Source of the DNA: Azonexus sp.
Lineage (GTDB): Bacteria; Pseudomonadota; Gammaproteobacteria; Burkholderiales; Rhodocyclaceae
NCBI GenBank assembly: GCA_023150195.1
Contig: JAKLLI010000048.1
Location: forward strand, 1-9,666
DNA: 9,666 nt
Direction: 5' to 3'
The translations under genes and the position numbers were made by a program. The notes beneath the pieces were generated by a model. It did no database searches, was not told the origin of the DNA, and saw nothing but the letters and a program-made list of their open reading frames with translations. Shown piece after piece: positions 7,454-9,666 of this stretch (positions are counted from its first letter, which is position 1; the number at the start of each line of letters is the position of its first letter).

Positions 7454-7528
7454 TTTGTACCTTCTTTTTGTACCAATCTGGCTCAACAAACGCTTATGAA
7501 TCAATAAGATCAATACGTTAGTACAAAA
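7454..7528. other. Candidate recombination arm region between integrase and tRNA
   Basis: TTTGTACC occurs at 7454-7461 and 7467-7474, and the opposite orientation GTACAAAA at 7521-7528 touches the tRNA 3' end. GATCAATACGTTA (7508-7520) matches the IHF consensus WATCAANNNNTTR at all defined positions but the first. A second ATCAATA lies at 7500-7506. Such repeats and IHF sites are expected in the arm of an integrated element, but they could also be integrase operators. Inference only. Confidence 0.4.
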
Positions 7529-7619
<91 letters not shown>

Positions 7620-7630
7620 GGAAGCCGCGC

Positions 7631-7658
7631 ATTGTAGCAGAAGCGCGGAATTGGTCAA
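7631..7658 (-). promoter_or_regulatory. Promoter of tRNA-Ser (sigma-70 type)
   Basis: On the minus strand, TTGACC (-35, 7653-7658) is followed after 16 bases by TACAAT (-10, 7631-7636), 11 bases upstream of the mature tRNA 5' end. The bases after the -10 are GC-rich (GCGCGGC), as in stringently controlled stable-RNA promoters. The -35 overlaps the stop codon of the upstream membrane-protein gene. CCGCGC and GCGCGG flank the -10 as an inverted repeat. Confidence 0.75.
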
Positions 7659-7924
7659 ATAAACTTTCGTAAAATTGAGAGACTGATCCACAAAATCAGC
7701 AGTGCAACAAAAGTTAGTACCGTCGCTGTGCGGGGCCGCGTCCCCTTGGGTAAGACTGCACCCACCAAAGTCCGAGGCGGCTTGGTGATCAGCGCAAACA
7801 ACTGGTAAATCGGATTGCGATGGCGCTGCTCCCCCGCCAGAAAAAACAACAGCCCCTGCCCCAACAGGCAATAGCCCAGCATCTCAACAATCGCTCGACA
7901 CGCAGATAAGACAAACAGCTGCAT
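7655..7924 (-). CDS. Small two-helix membrane protein, function unknown
   Basis: An 89-residue protein that I cannot assign to a family. The ATG at 7924 is preferred because GAGG lies nine bases upstream; a TTG at 7939 would add five residues and overlap the preceding stop. Two hydrophobic segments (about residues 11-30 and 67-84) are separated by a polar, basic loop (GEQRHRNPIYQLFALITKPP and onward). It starts 11 bases after the DUF4212 gene ends, on the same strand, so it is probably in the same transcript as the symporter and may be an accessory to it. That link is inference from position only. Confidence 0.72.
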   Translation of the reverse strand: MQLFVLSACRAIVEMLGYCLLGQGLLFFLAGEQRHRNPIYQLFALITKPPRTLVGAVLPKGTRPRTATVLTFVALLILWISLSILRKFI

Positions 7925-7935
7925 GAATTCCCGCC

Positions 7936-8190
7936 TCAATCGTCCGCAATGCCAAATTCGGCATCCAGTTTTTTCATGCGCCGGTTGTAGTACCAGATCA
8001 AGCCCAGATACAGCAGCATGGAACCCTGTGCGCCCAGGTAAAAGCCCAAGGGGAAGCCCAGCACGACAATATGATTCAAGTCACGGGCAAACCAGTTGAT
8101 CCCAAAGGTCAAGGCAATCCAGATCAACAGCAGATTCAGCGTAAGCCGGCGGGTTTTTCGCCAGTAAGGAGATACGGGGCGTCCTGACAT
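7936..8190 (-). CDS. DUF4212 small subunit of a sodium:solute symporter
   Basis: An 84-residue inner-membrane protein of the DUF4212 (TIGR03647-type) family, found paired with VC_2705-subfamily symporters as a presumed small subunit. The start MSGRPVSPYWRKTRRLTLNL is basic, and two membrane helices follow (about residues 16-34 and 42-66). The end is polar and charged (NRRMKKLDAEFG). The ATG at 8190 overlaps the symporter TGA by one base (TGATG), with AAGG about 11 bases upstream, so translation is likely coupled and would give matched amounts of both subunits. A longer frame upstream to 8532 is only the symporter gene read in another frame. Confidence 0.9.
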   Translation of the reverse strand: MSGRPVSPYWRKTRRLTLNLLLIWIALTFGINWFARDLNHIVVLGFPLGFYLGAQGSMLLYLGLIWYYNRRMKKLDAEFGIADD

Positions 8191-9666
8191 CAGCGGGCTA
8201 CCTTCTGTCCCATCTGCCGGATACGATCCAGAAACTCTTCCGCTTGTGGCGAAGGTTTGGTCATCAGGCTCAAGACAATGTTCACAACAAATCCCGCAGC
8301 CACACCAAACACCCCTGCCGACGTGGACTGCAGGTGGAACCAGGGCTCCATCGGAAACTCTCCCAGGCCCAACCACGAAAAGCTGCCGAATTCGAGGCGC
8401 ATGATGTAATACAGGGTGATGGAGAGCCCGGCCAGCATGCCAGCAATGGCGCCAATGCGCGTGGCCCTGACCCAAAAAATCCCAAGCACCAGCGCTGGGA
8501 AAAAAGCCGCACCGGCGATCGAAAAGGCCCATCCCACCATGGACAAAATCGTCCCAGGCTTTTGGGCAGCTACCGTAGCGGCCAGCACGGCAACCACCAA
8601 CAGCAGCGACTTCGAGATCACCAGGCGAAACTGAGTGGAGGCCCCCGGACGGAAGATTCGGTAATAGACGTCATGGGAAAGCGCGCTGGTGATGGTGAGC
8701 AGCAAGCCATCGGCGGTCGACAAGGCCGCTGCCAGCGCACCTGCCGCGACCAGTCCTGAAACCACATACGGCATGCCGGCGATTTCCGGCGTTGCCAGCA
8801 CGATCACGTCGGGATTCAGCGCCAGTTCCGCCAGCTGAAGAATGCCGTCCCCGTTGATATCCTCAATCGCCACCAAGCCAACCTTGCTCCACGCAGCGAC
8901 CCAACCGGGCAATTTGGTAATGGGTATGCCTGCCAGATTGGATAGCACCTCGTGCTTGGCAAACACCGCATAGGCGGGGGCTGTCACGTAAAGCACGATG
9001 ATGAACAGCAAGGACCAGAACACCGATTGCCGCGCCTGCGACACCGACGGCGTGGTGTAGTAACGCATCAGCACATGGGGAAGCGAGGCCGTGCCGATGG
9101 TGAGGCAGAAAATCAGCGCAAGAAAATTGAGTCGCTGCGCATCACGCTGCGCCTCGGTATCACCGGGGAAGGCTTCGCCGTGGTGTACCGGGGCCTTGCT
9201 GCGGTCAACCGCGTTGAACATCTCATTTTCCCAGCGGACCTTGGCCTGCTCCGGATCGTGCGGCAATTCGCGGCGCAAACGCTCCAGGGCCACGATATCC
9301 CGCATCGGGGTATCGCCGGCCTTGAGTTCATTGATTTGCGCCGACAACTGCTCCCGTTCCATGGTCAGCGACTGGGGCAACTGCATGATCTTGCGCGCGT
9401 AAAGATCGGCGCGCTCCTTGTACATTTCGCGCACCTGAAGTTCGGATGGCGAATCGAAAAGCTGGTCCTCCAGCGCCGTCACCTTCTCCAGCACCTGGCC
9501 GTACACCACCTGAGGTACGGGCACTCCGGTGACGTTGTACGAAAGGATGGCAACGGGCGTGATGTAGGCCACGATCAGGATCAGGTATTGGGCCACCTGC
9601 GTCCACGTCACCGCACGCATGCCGCCCAAAAAGGAACAGACCAGAATGCCCGCCAGACCGACAAAC
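8190..9666 (-). CDS. Sodium:solute symporter large subunit, VC_2705 subfamily (5' end outside window)
   Basis: Solute/sodium symporter family (SSS, LeuT fold) protein of the inner membrane. It probably couples Na+ entry to uptake of a small organic acid; acetate-type substrates are known in related ActP proteins, but the substrate here is unknown. The frame is open to the window edge and reads FVGLAGILVCSFLGG before the first internal Met at 9629, so 5' coding sequence is missing. About eight membrane helices are visible. AALSTADGLLLTI is the helix that carries the Ser/Thr Na+ site in this fold. A hydrophilic, helix-forming insert of about 123 residues (bases 9132-9500) splits two helices, and an EF-hand-like loop DINGDGILQLAE lies at 8826-8861. 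Both inserts are, as I recall, features of this subfamily. The stop overlaps the DUF4212 start. Confidence 0.92.
   Translation of the reverse strand, partial: FVGLAGILVCSFLGGMRAVTWTQVAQYLILIVAYITPVAILSYNVTGVPVPQVVYGQVLEKVTALEDQLFDSPSELQVREMYKERADLYARKIMQLPQSLTMEREQLSAQINELKAGDTPMRDIVALERLRRELPHDPEQAKVRWENEMFNAVDRSKAPVHHGEAFPGDTEAQRDAQRLNFLALIFCLTIGTASLPHVLMRYYTTPSVSQARQSVFWSLLFIIVLYVTAPAYAVFAKHEVLSNLAGIPITKLPGWVAAWSKVGLVAIEDINGDGILQLAELALNPDVIVLATPEIAGMPYVVSGLVAAGALAAALSTADGLLLTITSALSHDVYYRIFRPGASTQFRLVISKSLLLVVAVLAATVAAQKPGTILSMVGWAFSIAGAAFFPALVLGIFWVRATRIGAIAGMLAGLSITLYYIMRLEFGSFSWLGLGEFPMEPWFHLQSTSAGVFGVAAGFVVNIVLSLMTKPSPQAEEFLDRIRQMGQKVAR
8826..8861 (-). other. EF-hand-like calcium-binding loop in the symporter
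   Basis: DINGDGILQLAE fits the 12-residue EF-hand loop: Asp1, Asn3, Asp5, Gly6, hydrophobic 8 and Glu12. It sits between membrane helices in a hydrophilic segment. Calcium binding is inferred from pattern only. Confidence 0.6.

Noticed and set aside
8190..8532. A longer DUF4212 frame beginning at 8532
   Set aside because: Residues upstream of the ATG at 8190 come from the symporter gene in another frame, and the TGATG overlap marks the true start.

Overview
The window looks like a proteobacterial chromosome segment. Betaproteobacteria, for instance a Rhodocyclales-like lineage, is my best guess. That guess rests on gene style only: a moderately GC-rich sequence, a two-subunit DUF4212/VC_2705-type symporter operon, a tRNA-Ser(GGA), and integron attC sites. 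It is an inference, not a demonstrated identity. The right-hand 2.1 kb is ordinary core genome, and the remaining 7.5 kb is a mosaic of mobile DNA beside a tRNA gene.

Right part (7529-9666, all minus strand): the 3' part of a large sodium:solute symporter gene (its 5' end is beyond the window), the DUF4212 small subunit starting in a TGATG overlap with it, a small two-helix membrane protein, and tRNA-Ser(GGA). The tRNA has its own near-consensus promoter, whose -35 box overlaps the stop codon of the small membrane-protein gene.

Middle (5605-7528): a 549-residue tyrosine integrase with all catalytic residues is read away from the 3' end of the tRNA, the usual layout of an element integrated at a tRNA gene. 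The 100 bases between its start codon and the tRNA hold three GTACAAA-type repeats and an IHF-like site. Past its 3' end lies a pair of GGTAATCCCCCC repeats that I cannot assign.

Cassette region (about 5190-5656): one integron gene cassette, an attC site followed by a 91-residue protein of unknown function and a second attC cut short. No integron integrase is visible, so it is an orphan cassette.

Left part (1-5200): an IS91-type element with two genes, a Xer-like tyrosine recombinase and an HUH (Y2) transposase joined by an ATGA overlap. The recombinase reading frame breaks at a run of eight A. A -1 shift there restores every catalytic residue and a 302-residue protein, so this is either a programmed frameshift or a one-base deletion. 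The transposase C-terminus is cut by an apparently complete IS21-family element (772-3151, istA and istB intact, both ends with doubled terminal repeats). The other end of that IS21 element cuts a tandem-domain universal stress protein gene inside its second ATP-binding motif. The two IS21 flanks share no target duplication, so the present arrangement arose by rearrangement and not by one simple insertion.

I see no defence, toxin-antitoxin, CRISPR or resistance genes. The most unusual points are the A8 frameshift in the transposon-borne recombinase, the orphan attC cassette wedged between three kinds of recombinase, and the unexplained C6 repeats.
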